DNA from: Megasphaera stantonii
GTDB lineage: Bacteria; Bacillota; Negativicutes; Veillonellales; Megasphaeraceae
Length of the DNA: 64,000 nt
Assembly (NCBI RefSeq): GCF_003367905.1
Contig: NZ_CP029462.1
Span: 2,588,761 to 2,652,760, forward strand
Direction of reading: 5' to 3'
Positions 16,401 to 23,804 of this stretch are shown in pieces; the first letter of the stretch is position 1; every line of letters starts with the position of its first letter. The notes under the pieces were generated by a model that saw nothing but the letters and a program-made list of their open reading frames with translations, searched no databases and had not been told where the DNA came from. Position numbers and translations under genes: made by a program.

Positions 16401-16740
16401 TCAAGGTAAAAAATATACTGATTGGAAAGTTATGAAAGATGATGATTTTCTGTTTTCTCTATATTCAAATGATTTAATTTATATTGAATCTGCTAAAGAA
16501 ATTGTCTTACATACTATAAAAGAGAGTACGTTACCATCTGATTATAATATAAAAAAAGGTTTCTTGTATTATAAAGGGACTCACGGACGTAATGCAACTC
16601 TTACAGTAGTTAATCATGATGGAACCTATACAAAAGGCAGTATGGGGGCCAAAGGGTTACTCTGTCTAAAGAAATGTACAGTAGATGTTTTAGGCAATAT
16701 ACATTACGTGAAAAAAGAAAGACGATTAGGATTTAAATGA
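13471..16740 (+). CDS. cas9: CRISPR-associated endonuclease Cas9, type II-C
   Basis: 1089 residues, the compact II-C size. RuvC-I at the N-terminus with Asp8 (VLGLDIGITSVGWAV); Arg-rich bridge helix (RSARRLTRRRRFRLHRVRR, about 55-75); RuvC-II Glu498 (EIHIELARE); HNH domain with Asp579-His580 and Asn594 (VDHIIPYSRSFDDTYRNKVL); RuvC-III His718/His719 and Asp722 (LHHAVDAVIIA). All catalytic residues are present, so interference should work. ATG 13471 is used; the upstream in-frame TTG has no ribosome-binding site. From about 15985 onward the DNA becomes much richer in A/T, coinciding with the PAM-interacting C-terminal part. cas1 follows after 14 bases. Confidence 0.97.
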   Translation: MNYVLGLDIGITSVGWAVLELDTHDEPIRIVDLNSRIFEKAEVPKTGESLAAPRRMARSARRLTRRRRFRLHRVRRYLIRNRILDARQVEELYVDSIGKTDIYELRYQALSQPVSNSDWARLLIFFAKHRGFKSNRKHISDSGDEGQMLNAITENQEILNNYHTVGEMLYKNEKFKACKRNKGGSYAFTVSRDMLADEIHALFDVQRSLGQAYASEELEEEYMELFSAQRNFDEGPGMNSPYSGNQIEKMIGCCTFEDDEKRAPKASYAFMAFNVWQKINHLRVTCEGTDRSLSQAEKETLAALAWKKENITFKDIRNKLGLDDTVRFLDVNYNLDKYKTAEEAEKKVKFSWVKEYHAIRKALDKVKKDRISELSHEQIDTIAYAFTVYKNDEAIKRYLLEHAIELADAEALLENISGFSKFGHLSVKACYKLLEPLQQGHVYTKACEIAGYDPQKSNQENISDIPNPVVKRALSQALKVIKAIIRQYGCPPVEIHIELARELAKSAKERTVLEKAMKDNQSRNEKIKTKLHELNVMQPTGLDIVKYKLYEQQQGDCAYSQKKFDVNRLLHDPTYAEVDHIIPYSRSFDDTYRNKVLVLTKENRDKGNRTPMEYFQDKPERKEAFINWVKRTISDGKKRNNLLRVNYSADAEKEWKDRHLQDTQYISRYLYNYLKRHIELKEGYTDRKRRIIPVNGAVTAYVRKRLGISKIRENGDLHHAVDAVIIACVTQGVVNKISRYSKIKELRQFMTADGMIVDKETGEVLQTTNPRKTDPFPEPWPKFRQELEARVSDNPAEAIAALGLPTYKGIVNISAPFVSRMPNRKVHGPAHADTIRSPKLRKEGYVISKTTLSKLKLKNGEIEGYYNPSSDRLLYEALKQRLEAFGGDGKKAFKEPFYKPKADGTFGAEVKKVKLIEAATLLVSVNNGKGVAQNDSNNGMVRVDVFGVDENGKLGYYFVPIYVADTIRDILPNKAIIQGKKYTDWKVMKDDDFLFSLYSNDLIYIESAKEIVLHTIKESTLPSDYNIKKGFLYYKGTHGRNATLTVVNHDGTYTKGSMGAKGLLCLKKCTVDVLGNIHYVKKERRLGFK

Positions 16741-16754
16741 AAGTGTGATGCAGA

Positions 16755-17645
16755 ATGTATCAACATATCGTCATAGAAAGTGGTGCAAAGTTATATCAGA
16801 AAAACAGCCAGCTTTTTATAGAAGCTGAACAGATTCATCATATTCCCATAGAAGATATCGCTACGCTGCTGTTAGATAATCGCCGTATTGCAATTACGGG
16901 GTATTGTTTGGAAACAGTAGTAAAAAACGGCGCTGTCGTCATATTGTGCAACGAGAAACACTTGCCCAGCGCCGTTATGCTGCCATTTGCGGCTAATTCC
17001 CGGCGACTGAAGATGATAAATCTGCAGGTAGGGCAGACCAGGCCGCGGAAAAAGCAGCTCTGGAAACAGATCATACAGCAGAAGATTTATAATCAGGGAC
17101 GGTGTCTGGAACTGTGCGGAAAAGAAAATGTAGTCAAAAAGTTTATAGATAAGGTTAAATCCGGCGACAGCACAAACGCTGAAGGAACTGCGGCGGCAGC
17201 GTACTTTAAAGCCTTATATGGAGACGAGTTTATTCGCCATGGCAGCGATGTAGTAAACAGTATCCTGGATTACGGCTATGCGGTGCTTCGCAGTTCCATT
17301 GCTCGGTATTTGGCCTTATACGGATTCGAACCTAGCTTGGGAATATTTCATCACAGCGAGTTAAATTCATTCAATTTGGCTGATGACTTAATTGAACCGT
17401 TTCGGCCTATTGTCGATATATATGCATATCGGTATGTTGGAACGGAAGAAAAGGAGATGAGTGCTGCAGTACGTCGAGAACTGGTCCAATTATTAAGCTG
17501 CAATATCTGTTCCGGAAATGAAGTTCATGCTGTTCATTATGCCATTGAGCGGACGGTGCAAAGCCTGATTCGTGCCTATACAGAAAAAGAAAAATGCTTG
17601 TTGCTGCCGGAACTGCTGCCTTTACAAGTTCATGCATATGAGTAG
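16755..17645 (+). CDS. cas1: CRISPR adaptation integrase Cas1 (type II)
   Basis: 296 residues. With Cas2 it inserts new spacers. The metal-binding triad is visible: Glu in STNAEGTAAAAYF (about 146), His in GIFHHSELNSFNLADDL (about 205) and Asp/Glu in NLADDLIEPFRPIVD (about 220). An N-terminal beta-domain (IVIESGAKLYQKNSQLFIE) is complete. Intact reading frame. Its 3' end overlaps the cas2 start by 8 bases, so the two are coupled. Confidence 0.96.
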   Translation: MYQHIVIESGAKLYQKNSQLFIEAEQIHHIPIEDIATLLLDNRRIAITGYCLETVVKNGAVVILCNEKHLPSAVMLPFAANSRRLKMINLQVGQTRPRKKQLWKQIIQQKIYNQGRCLELCGKENVVKKFIDKVKSGDSTNAEGTAAAAYFKALYGDEFIRHGSDVVNSILDYGYAVLRSSIARYLALYGFEPSLGIFHHSELNSFNLADDLIEPFRPIVDIYAYRYVGTEEKEMSAAVRRELVQLLSCNICSGNEVHAVHYAIERTVQSLIRAYTEKEKCLLLPELLPLQVHAYE

Positions 17646-17903
17646 GTTTATGCGTTTAATCGTCATGTTTGATTTACCTGTTCGAACAAAGGCAGAACGA
17701 CGGGCAGCAACGCAGTTTCGACAATTTCTTTTAAAAGACGGATATTATATGATGCAATTTTCCGTCTATGTGCGCTTGTGCAATGGTATGGAAGCAGCTA
17801 ATAAACACCGGATGAGAATTTTACATGCATTGCCTAAAGCAGGGTCTATTCGTACCTTGTTAATTACGGAACGACAATTTGAATCAATGGAAATTTTATG
17901 TGG

Positions 17904-19001
17904 GGCGAATTGTCAAGCTAAGTGCAACTTTTTAGAGTAATGTACTTCGTATGGCGTTTTGTATCCTAAACATTTTCGGGGACGGCGATTTAGTTCTGCA
18001 AAAACAGCTTGCACATAGGCTTCTGGAACGAGTGTGATGTCCGTCCCTTTCGGGAAATACTCTCGGACTAGGCCATTGGTATTTTCGTTGCTTCCCCGCT
18101 GCCAGGGCTGATGCGGCGGCGGGAAATAAAACGGCACGCCGTTCAAGGCCTCCGTGACAGCGGCATGATGGGCGAACTCTTTTCCTCTGTCCGGCGTAAG
18201 GCTTTTTACAGGTTGCCCTTGCAGTACCTGAAGCAATACCGTATTGACGGCTTGTGCTGTCTTTTTGGCTGCTTTGCCTCCTACCAGATACCGGCTCTTT
18301 CTATCTACCAACGTAACCAGACAGGCTTTTCCTGTCTTTCCTGCTATGGTATCACATTCCCAATGTCCTCGCCGGGAGCGGTTAGCGGCTCCTGCTGGCC
18401 GTTCCGAAATATCGTGAGAGATGGGAATAGAACCCCGTCGTTCCTGATATTGCCGGGTATGCCGGGATTTTCCATGATGCCGCAAGCGGCGGACCGCACC
18501 GCGGGACCCATGGGAGGACGACGTTTCATCAAACATACCGGCATATATGGCGCGGTAAATCGTTGCATAGCTAAGGAGTGCCTTCTGATGTTCCAGCTGC
18601 AAGCGTCCGGCAATTTCTTCTGGGGACCAATGATGCACCAGGAAGAGATTTTTAACCAATGCGAATAGCTCGGCATTCTCTAACCGCTTGTGAGGCTTGC
18701 ATGCCTTACGGCGGCGGGCATACTGTTGTTGTGCGGTGATGGGCAGATACTTGCCGTTCACTGTATTTCTGCGTAGTTCCCGTGAGATCGTGGATTTATC
18801 TCGGCCGAGGGCCGCCGCAATTCGAGAGATAGAATAGGACTGCGCGCGAAAAAAGAGTAGATTTTCTCGTTCAGATAGAGTAAGATGATGATAGTGGCAC
18901 ATAGGTTTCCTCCGAGATATAGATTTTGTTTGGTAGCATTATTATATCAGAAACCTATGTGTCATTTTTTATAGGTGTTGCACTTGTATTGTAAATTCGC
19001 C
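17904..19001 (-). mobile_element. IS30-family insertion sequence, copy 1 (in cas2)
   Basis: 1098 bp. Ends are imperfect inverted repeats: left GGCGAATTGTCAAGCTAAG and TGCAAC; right, read inward, GGCGAATTTACAATACAAG and TGCAAC. Flanked by GG at 17902-17903 and 19002-19003 (2-bp target duplication, typical of the family; supported by restoration of the cas2 frame). Contains one transposase gene. An apparently identical copy lies at 39575-40672 in the opposite orientation. Confidence 0.92.
17913..18902 (-). CDS. IS30-family transposase, copy 1
   Basis: 329 residues. The N-terminal helix-turn-helix region (LTLSERENLLFF, ISRIAAALGRDKSTISRELRRN, about 6-50) binds the IS ends. The DDE catalytic domain shows WECDTIAGK (first Asp), SLTPDRGKEFAHH (second Asp) and RGSNENTNGLVREYFPKG (Glu). 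Length and motifs are complete, so it should be active. GGAGG lies a few bases before the ATG at 18902. Transcribed against the cas operon. Confidence 0.95.
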   Translation of the reverse strand: MCHYHHLTLSERENLLFFRAQSYSISRIAAALGRDKSTISRELRRNTVNGKYLPITAQQQYARRRKACKPHKRLENAELFALVKNLFLVHHWSPEEIAGRLQLEHQKALLSYATIYRAIYAGMFDETSSSHGSRGAVRRLRHHGKSRHTRQYQERRGSIPISHDISERPAGAANRSRRGHWECDTIAGKTGKACLVTLVDRKSRYLVGGKAAKKTAQAVNTVLLQVLQGQPVKSLTPDRGKEFAHHAAVTEALNGVPFYFPPPHQPWQRGSNENTNGLVREYFPKGTDITLVPEAYVQAVFAELNRRPRKCLGYKTPYEVHYSKKLHLA

Positions 19002-19070
19002 GGTGAAAAAATTCCCGATTTAGATGAAAATAAGAAGAAAAATACAGTCGTTGTTTTGTAATTTTTGTGA

Positions 19071-19098
19071 AAAAAGTGTCTCGAAAGAGGCACTTTTT
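19071..19098. terminator. bidirectional terminator after cas2
   Basis: AAAAAGTG ... CACTTTTT arms with inner CTC/GAG and a GAAA loop. It separates the cas operon from the array and could also stop leftward transcripts leaving the array. Confidence 0.75.
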
Positions 19099-19172
19099 CT
19101 GCTTTTCCGACGATTTTTTTCATACTAAAAAGAACGTCGCAGAAAGTGTGCAACGTGCTTTTTAGCAGGTAT
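19099..19172. promoter_or_regulatory. putative CRISPR leader (cas-proximal side)
   Basis: Short sequence between the cas2 terminator and the first perfect repeat. Because the degenerate repeat is at the far end, new spacers were probably added here. This is inference from repeat decay only. Confidence 0.4.
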
Positions 19173-19802
19173 ATTATACCTTAGCGAGAGATATTAGGGA
19201 ACTACAACCATTACCTTTATTTCCCGCACGGAACAGTTATTATACCTTAGCGAGAGATATTAGGGAACTACAACATCACAACAAATTATAAGTTTGACAC
19301 CGTCATTATACCTTAGCGAGAGATATTAGGGAACTACAACATGACACTATACGACATTTGCGCCGCCTGGATTATACCTTAGCGAGAGATATTAGGGAAC
19401 TACAACTATTCTTTGAGTCTACGGACGAGAATGTTAATTATACCTTAGCGAGAGATATTAGGGAACTACAACCAGCAGATAATGCAAGTTTCTGCAAGCT
19501 ATATTATACCTTAGCGAGAGATATTAGGGAACTACAACAGTTCACGTTCATGGGCGTTAGAAACGATTATTATACCTTAGCGAGAGATATTAGGGAACTA
19601 CAACCCTTCCCGTACCGGCAGAATTTCCTTGCGCATTATACCTTAGCGAGAGATATTAGGGAACTACAACTAGGACGGGCTCTATCTTCGCAATGTCCTT
19701 ATTATACCTTAGCGAGAGATATTAGGGAACTACAACGAACGAACGTGAACGATTGAGCCAAATCCGATTATACCTTAGCGAGAGATATTAGGGAACGATA
19801 AG
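19173..19802 (-). CRISPR. CRISPR array, 10 repeats of 36 bp and 9 spacers of 30 bp
   Basis: Repeats start at 19173, 19239, 19305, 19371, 19437, 19503, 19569, 19635, 19701 and 19767, a strict 66-bp period. On the + strand each begins ATTATACCTTAGCG and ends AACTACAAC. The first nine are identical; the tenth (19767-19802) has a changed 3' end (GATAAG instead of TACAAC). crRNA runs on the minus strand, as judged from the tracrRNA anti-repeat and from GTTGTAG being the usual 5' end of II-C repeats. On that strand each repeat ends in GGTATAAT, a consensus -10 box, so each crRNA probably has its own promoter, as in Neisseria. None of the spacers matches elsewhere in the window that I can see. Confidence 0.97.
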
Positions 19803-20007
19803 AGGACAGAACAGTTTGACACGTCGTCATTGATATATTACTGTTCACTATCATTGTACTGTAACATGGCATAATTGTGAATATGTAAAGTTTTATTATT
19901 TTCTCTGTCTGGGCGGTTCTTACCAAAATAGGATGATTTTATGCCGTTCATATGGTATAATACTATTTTGTAAATGTGTATTAAATTTTTCTGCGAGGAG
20001 TGTCTGT
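19803..20007 (+). promoter_or_regulatory. gatC upstream region with extended -10 promoter
   Basis: AT-rich stretch after the array. TGGTATAAT at 19953-19961 is an extended -10 element about 47 bases before the gatC start. A TGTAACA word is present at 19860-19866. No gene is seen. Confidence 0.6.
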
Positions 20008-20298
20008 ATGAAAATCAGTGCTGAAGAAATAAAGAAAATTGCACTGTTGTCCCGCTTGGAAATCAAGGAAGACCAGATTGACGCTGTCGGGAAACAGCTG
20101 AACGACATTTTATCGTATATGGATCTCATGAGTCAGGTAGATATTACGGATGTACAGCCGACGGCTCATGCCGTATCCATGTCCAATGTCATGCGCGACG
20201 ATGTGCCCCATACGTCCCTGCCCAATGATAAAGCGCTGCAAAATGCGCCGGAACCGGAAAACGGCTACTTTAAAGTGCCGAAGGTCATTCAGGATTAA
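20008..20298 (+). CDS. gatC: Asp/Glu-tRNA amidotransferase subunit C
   Basis: 96 residues. Starts [19 protein letters not shown] and contains [22 protein letters not shown], the GatC signature; ends in the VPKVIQD tail. GatC stabilises the GatA-GatB complex that converts Glu-tRNA(Gln) (and Asp-tRNA(Asn)) to the amidated forms. ATG 20008 has GAGGAG 7 bases upstream. First gene of gatCAB. Confidence 0.95.
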   Translation: MKISAEEIKKIALLSRLEIKEDQIDAVGKQLNDILSYMDLMSQVDITDVQPTAHAVSMSNVMRDDVPHTSLPNDKALQNAPEPENGYFKVPKVIQD

Positions 20299-20309
20299 GG
20301 AGGGATATT

Positions 20310-21767
20310 GTGGTAACGATACATGGATTACACGACAAGCTCGTCAAAGGCGAACTGTCTGCCGTTGAATTGACAAAAGCCTATATTGCCCGCAAAGACG
20401 CCGTAGAACCGCAGGTTCAGGCTTTTTTGTCGGATAACCGCGAATTTGCGCTGGAAGCGGCTGCTGCCGTCGATAAAAAAATCGCTGCCGGTGAAGCGAT
20501 TGCCGATCTGGCTGGCGTTCCCGGGGCCATTAAAGATAATATCTGCATTAAAGGACAGTACGCTACGTGCGCGTCCAAGATGCTGAAAAATTTCAAATCG
20601 CCGTATAATGCGACGGTTATTGAAAAGCTGATGGACGTCGATTACGTCAGCCTTGGCAAGACCAACATGGATGAATTCGCCATGGGCAGCTCGACGGAAA
20701 ACTCGGCCTTCCAGATTACGCATAACCCCTGGGGGCTGGATTATGTTCCCGGCGGCTCGTCGGGCGGTTCGGCTGCTGCCGTCGCTGCCGGCGAATGCGT
20801 ATGGTCTCTCGGCTCCGATACGGGCGGATCGGTCCGCCAGCCTGCGGCTTACTGCGGCGTCGTCGGCCTCAAACCGACGTACGGCCTCATTTCCCGCTAC
20901 GGCCTCATCGCCTTTGCGTCGTCCCTCGACCAGATCGGCACCTTTACGAACGACGTAGAAGACTGCGCCATTGTGCTGAATGCCGTTGCCGGTCACGACG
21001 CGAAAGACTCGACGTCTATTCCGCAGGCTAAAAAGGACTACAAGCAGGCCTTGGTCAACGACGTCAAGGGCATGAAGATCGGCATTCCCGAAGAATTCTT
21101 CGGCGAAGGCCTCGACGCTGAATGCCGCAAGGCCTTGGATGAAGCCATTGAAACGTACAAGAAATTAGGCGCGGAAATCGTGCCGGTCAGCATGCCTCAC
21201 GTAAAATACGGCATCGCCGCCTACTACATCATCGCCCCGGCCGAAGCCAGCTCCAACCTGGCCCGGTACGACGGCGTCGGCTTTGGCCTGCGCGTCGAAG
21301 GCAAGGACATCGTCGATATGTATATCAAGACCCGTTCCGAAGGCTTCGGCCCGGAAGTACAGCGCCGCATCCTTCTCGGCACGTACGTCCTGAGCTCCGG
21401 CTATTACGACGCCTACTATCTGCGGGCTATGAAGGTCCGCACGCTTATCAAGCATGATTACGACGAAGCGCTGAAGCAATGCGACGTCCTCCTGACGCCG
21501 ACGGCTCCGGACACGGCCTTCAAGATCGGCCAGAACAGCGGCAACCCGCTGGCCATGTACTTAGGCGACGTCTGCACCGTTACGCTGAACCTGGCAGGAC
21601 TTCCGGGACTCAGCATTCCCTGCGGCTATAAAAACGGCCTGCCTATCGGCATGCAGCTCATCGGCAAGGCCCTCGATGAAGAAACGCTGCTCCGTGCGGC
21701 TTACACCTTTGAACAGAATAGAACGGACTTGCGCAAGCCGTTGCCTATGGGGGAGGTTGAATTATAA
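20310..21767 (+). CDS. gatA: Glu/Asp-tRNA amidotransferase subunit A
   Basis: 485 residues, amidase-signature family. Releases ammonia from glutamine for GatB. The Lys-Ser-Ser catalytic triad is visible as Lys75 ([11 protein letters not shown]), Ser150 ([16 protein letters not shown]) and Ser174 ([16 protein letters not shown]). GTG start at 20310 with AAGGAGGG 6 bases upstream. Ends one base into gatB. Confidence 0.97.
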   Translation: MVTIHGLHDKLVKGELSAVELTKAYIARKDAVEPQVQAFLSDNREFALEAAAAVDKKIAAGEAIADLAGVPGAIKDNICIKGQYATCASKMLKNFKSPYNATVIEKLMDVDYVSLGKTNMDEFAMGSSTENSAFQITHNPWGLDYVPGGSSGGSAAAVAAGECVWSLGSDTGGSVRQPAAYCGVVGLKPTYGLISRYGLIAFASSLDQIGTFTNDVEDCAIVLNAVAGHDAKDSTSIPQAKKDYKQALVNDVKGMKIGIPEEFFGEGLDAECRKALDEAIETYKKLGAEIVPVSMPHVKYGIAAYYIIAPAEASSNLARYDGVGFGLRVEGKDIVDMYIKTRSEGFGPEVQRRILLGTYVLSSGYYDAYYLRAMKVRTLIKHDYDEALKQCDVLLTPTAPDTAFKIGQNSGNPLAMYLGDVCTVTLNLAGLPGLSIPCGYKNGLPIGMQLIGKALDEETLLRAAYTFEQNRTDLRKPLPMGEVEL

Positions 21768-23206
21768 TGAAATACGAATCCGTTATCGGCTTGGAAGTCC
21801 ACGTCGAACTGAAAACGAAGACAAAGATTTTCTGCGGCTGCAGCACTGAATTCGGCGCCGAACCGAATACCCACGTCTGCCCGGTCTGCCTGGGCCTGCC
21901 CGGCGTGCTGCCCGTCCTCAATAAGGAAGTGCTCCACTTTGCCGTCAAGGCAGGGCTGGCGCTGCACTGCGACATTTTGCCGTACAGCAAATTTGACCGC
22001 AAAAACTACTACTATCCCGATTTGCCGAAAAACTTCCAGACATCCCAGTTTGACCTGCCTATCTGCAAGGGCGGCTACGTGGATATCGAAGTCAACGGCG
22101 AACAGCGCCGCATCCACCTGACCCGCATCCACATGGAAGAAGACGCCGGCAAGCTCGTTCACAGCGGCGGCAGCATCGACACGGCTGATTCGTCCTGTGT
22201 CGACTACAACCGCACGGGCGTGCCTCTCCTGGAAATCGTCGGCGAACCGGAGCTGCGCAGCGGCGAAGAAGCGCGGGCCTATTTGGAAAAGCTGCGTTCC
22301 ATTCTCCAGTACTTAGGCGTATCGGACTGCCGTCTCGAAGAAGGCAGCATGCGCTGCGACGCCAACATCTCCGTCCGTCCTGTCGGCAGCGACAAGCTCG
22401 GCACGAAGACGGAATTGAAGAATATCAACTCCTTCAGCGGCGTGCAGAAGGGTATTGAATATGAAGCCGTCCGCCAGGCCCAGATCCTCGAAGAAGGCGG
22501 CACAATTCAGCAGTGCACCCGCGGCTGGGACGACGCCAAGGGTGTTACGTTCCTCCAGCGCGTCAAGGAAGGCGACAGCGATTACCGCTATTTCCCCGAA
22601 CCGGATTTGATTCCCATCGAAGTATCGCCGGAATACATTGAAGAAGTCCGCAAGGAACTGCCGGAAATGCCCGACGCCCGCAAGAAGCGCTTTATGGACG
22701 AATTGGGCCTGCCCGAATACGACGCCAACCTGCTGACCTTGGAAAAGCAGACGGCAGACTATTTCGAAGACGTCGTCAAATGCGGCGTCGACGCCAAGAC
22801 GGCATCGAACTGGATGCTCGGCGAATTTGCCAAGCTCCTCAATGAAAACGGCGTAGGCGCTGTCGACTCGCCCGTGCAGCCGGCGGCGCTGGCCGAACTG
22901 CTCCAGCTCATCGCCAAGAACACCATTTCCGGCAAAATCGCCAAGAAGGTACTGCCTGAAATGTGGAAATCCGGCAAGTCGGCCAATGACGTCGTAAAAG
23001 AACAGGGCCTCGTACAGATTACCGATACGGGCGCACTGGAAGAACTGGTCAAGAAGATCATCGAAGCCAATCCGCAGTCCGTTGCCGACTACAAGGCCGG
23101 CAAGAAGAAGGCTATCGGCTTTCTCGTCGGCCAGATCATGAAGGAAACGAAAGGCCGGGCTAACCCCGGTGTCGTCAACGAGCTCTTGACGAAAAATTTG
23201 CAATAG
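21767..23206 (+). CDS. gatB: Glu/Asp-tRNA amidotransferase subunit B
   Basis: 479 residues. N-terminal kinase-like domain with GLEVHVELKTKTKIFC(G)CS, a C-x-C...C-x-x-C zinc site (CGCS ... CPVCLGLPG), DRKNYYYPDLPKNFQ and EDAGKLVH. Helical middle and YqeY-like tail (about 330-479, ending GRANPGVVNELL). GatB activates the tRNA-bound carboxylate and accepts ammonia from GatA. One-base overlap with gatA. Confidence 0.97.
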   Translation: MKYESVIGLEVHVELKTKTKIFCGCSTEFGAEPNTHVCPVCLGLPGVLPVLNKEVLHFAVKAGLALHCDILPYSKFDRKNYYYPDLPKNFQTSQFDLPICKGGYVDIEVNGEQRRIHLTRIHMEEDAGKLVHSGGSIDTADSSCVDYNRTGVPLLEIVGEPELRSGEEARAYLEKLRSILQYLGVSDCRLEEGSMRCDANISVRPVGSDKLGTKTELKNINSFSGVQKGIEYEAVRQAQILEEGGTIQQCTRGWDDAKGVTFLQRVKEGDSDYRYFPEPDLIPIEVSPEYIEEVRKELPEMPDARKKRFMDELGLPEYDANLLTLEKQTADYFEDVVKCGVDAKTASNWMLGEFAKLLNENGVGAVDSPVQPAALAELLQLIAKNTISGKIAKKVLPEMWKSGKSANDVVKEQGLVQITDTGALEELVKKIIEANPQSVADYKAGKKKAIGFLVGQIMKETKGRANPGVVNELLTKNLQ

Positions 23207-23228
23207 TGTAAGTACTGCGCGTTAACAG

Positions 23229-23269
23229 AAACACCGCTTATGCCGTAATCCACATAAGCGGTGTTTCTT
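23229..23269 (+). terminator. intrinsic terminator of gatCAB
   Basis: AAACACCGCTTATG and CATAAGCGGTGTTT, perfect 14-base arms, with a short T-rich tail. Confidence 0.8.
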
Positions 23270-23285
23270 GTAGTTAGGAGATATA

Positions 23286-23732
23286 ATGAACATTATAGAA
23301 ATTAAAGGGAACAGAGATGCCTATATTGAGCCCTTGACGGAACTGTGGGAACAGTCGGTCAAGGCGACGCACGATTTTTTATCGGCCGACGAAATAGCGG
23401 CCATTAAGAAGTATGTGCCGCAGGCTCTGGGCGGCGTGCCCGTATTAGTCGTGGCTCGCAGCGAGCAACAGGCCATGACGGCCTTCCTGGGATTGGACGG
23501 CGGCCGCATTGAAATGCTTTTCGTCTCGCCGGATGAACGGGGAAAGGGCATTGGAAAAGCCTTGATTCAGCAGGCTGTGGAACGATACGGGGCTTGGGAA
23601 GTAACGGTAAACGAGCAAAATCCCCAGGCCGTCGGCTTTTACGAGCGCATGGGATTTACGGTGTATAAACGGTCGGATTTGGACGAGCAGGGAAATCCTT
23701 ATCCGCTGCTGTACATGAAGCTGCCAAGATAA
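23286..23732 (+). CDS. GNAT-family N-acetyltransferase
   Basis: 148 residues, single GNAT domain. Motif A for acetyl-CoA binding is IEMLFVSPDERGKGIGKALIQQAV, followed by VNEQNPQAVGFYERMGFTV near the end. The substrate cannot be told from sequence; similar proteins include YjaB-like acetyltransferases. AGGAG precedes the ATG. Monocistronic, between two terminators. Confidence 0.85.
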   Translation: MNIIEIKGNRDAYIEPLTELWEQSVKATHDFLSADEIAAIKKYVPQALGGVPVLVVARSEQQAMTAFLGLDGGRIEMLFVSPDERGKGIGKALIQQAVERYGAWEVTVNEQNPQAVGFYERMGFTVYKRSDLDEQGNPYPLLYMKLPR

Positions 23733-23750
23733 GGTATCCATAAAGTATAT

Positions 23751-23798
23751 AAAAATCTGCCGCCTTACGGAACGAACGCGTAGGACGGCAGATTTTTT
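23751..23798. terminator. bidirectional terminator between convergent genes
   Basis: AAAAATCTGCCG and CGGCAGATTTTTTT arms, serving the GNAT gene and the leftward permease gene. Confidence 0.85.
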
Positions 23799-23804
23799 TG
23801 CAGA

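Larger units (their letters stand above)
17638..19061 (+). pseudogene. cas2: cas2 interrupted by an IS30-family insertion
   Basis: The gene starts at ATG 17638 (MSRFMRLIVMFDLP, the usual Cas2 start) and continues with QFRQFLLKDGYYMMQFSVYVRL to MEILC. At 17904 an insertion sequence begins. The encoded protein stops at 17940 after a foreign tail (about 100 residues). Joining base 17903 to 19004, i.e. removing the IS and one GG duplication, restores an open frame ending GEKIPDLDENKKKNTVVVL and TAA at 19061: 107 residues, normal for Cas2, with a tail like that of other type II Cas2 proteins (compare the H/V-G-D/E ... ER-I-V-F ending). The lost C-terminal strand contacts Cas1 in known complexes, so spacer acquisition is probably impaired. 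Confidence 0.92.

Noticed and set aside
18111..18668. 185-residue ORF opposite the transposase, present in both IS copies
   Set aside because: Antisense shadow of the transposase with no start signals; duplication only reflects the IS.
17902..19003. 4-bp AATT target duplication for the IS
   Set aside because: It is possible from the palindromic ends, but the resulting join leaves cas2 out of frame; a GG duplication restores the gene and fits the family's short duplications.
19358..19756. 132-residue ORF with repeated YTLARDIRELQ
   Set aside because: It is only the translation of the CRISPR repeats, because the 66-bp period is a multiple of three.
19275..19835. Spacer 2 sharing AGTTTGACAC with the sequence after the array (near 19814)
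   Set aside because: Only about 10 bases match; too short to argue for self-targeting or an extra decayed unit.
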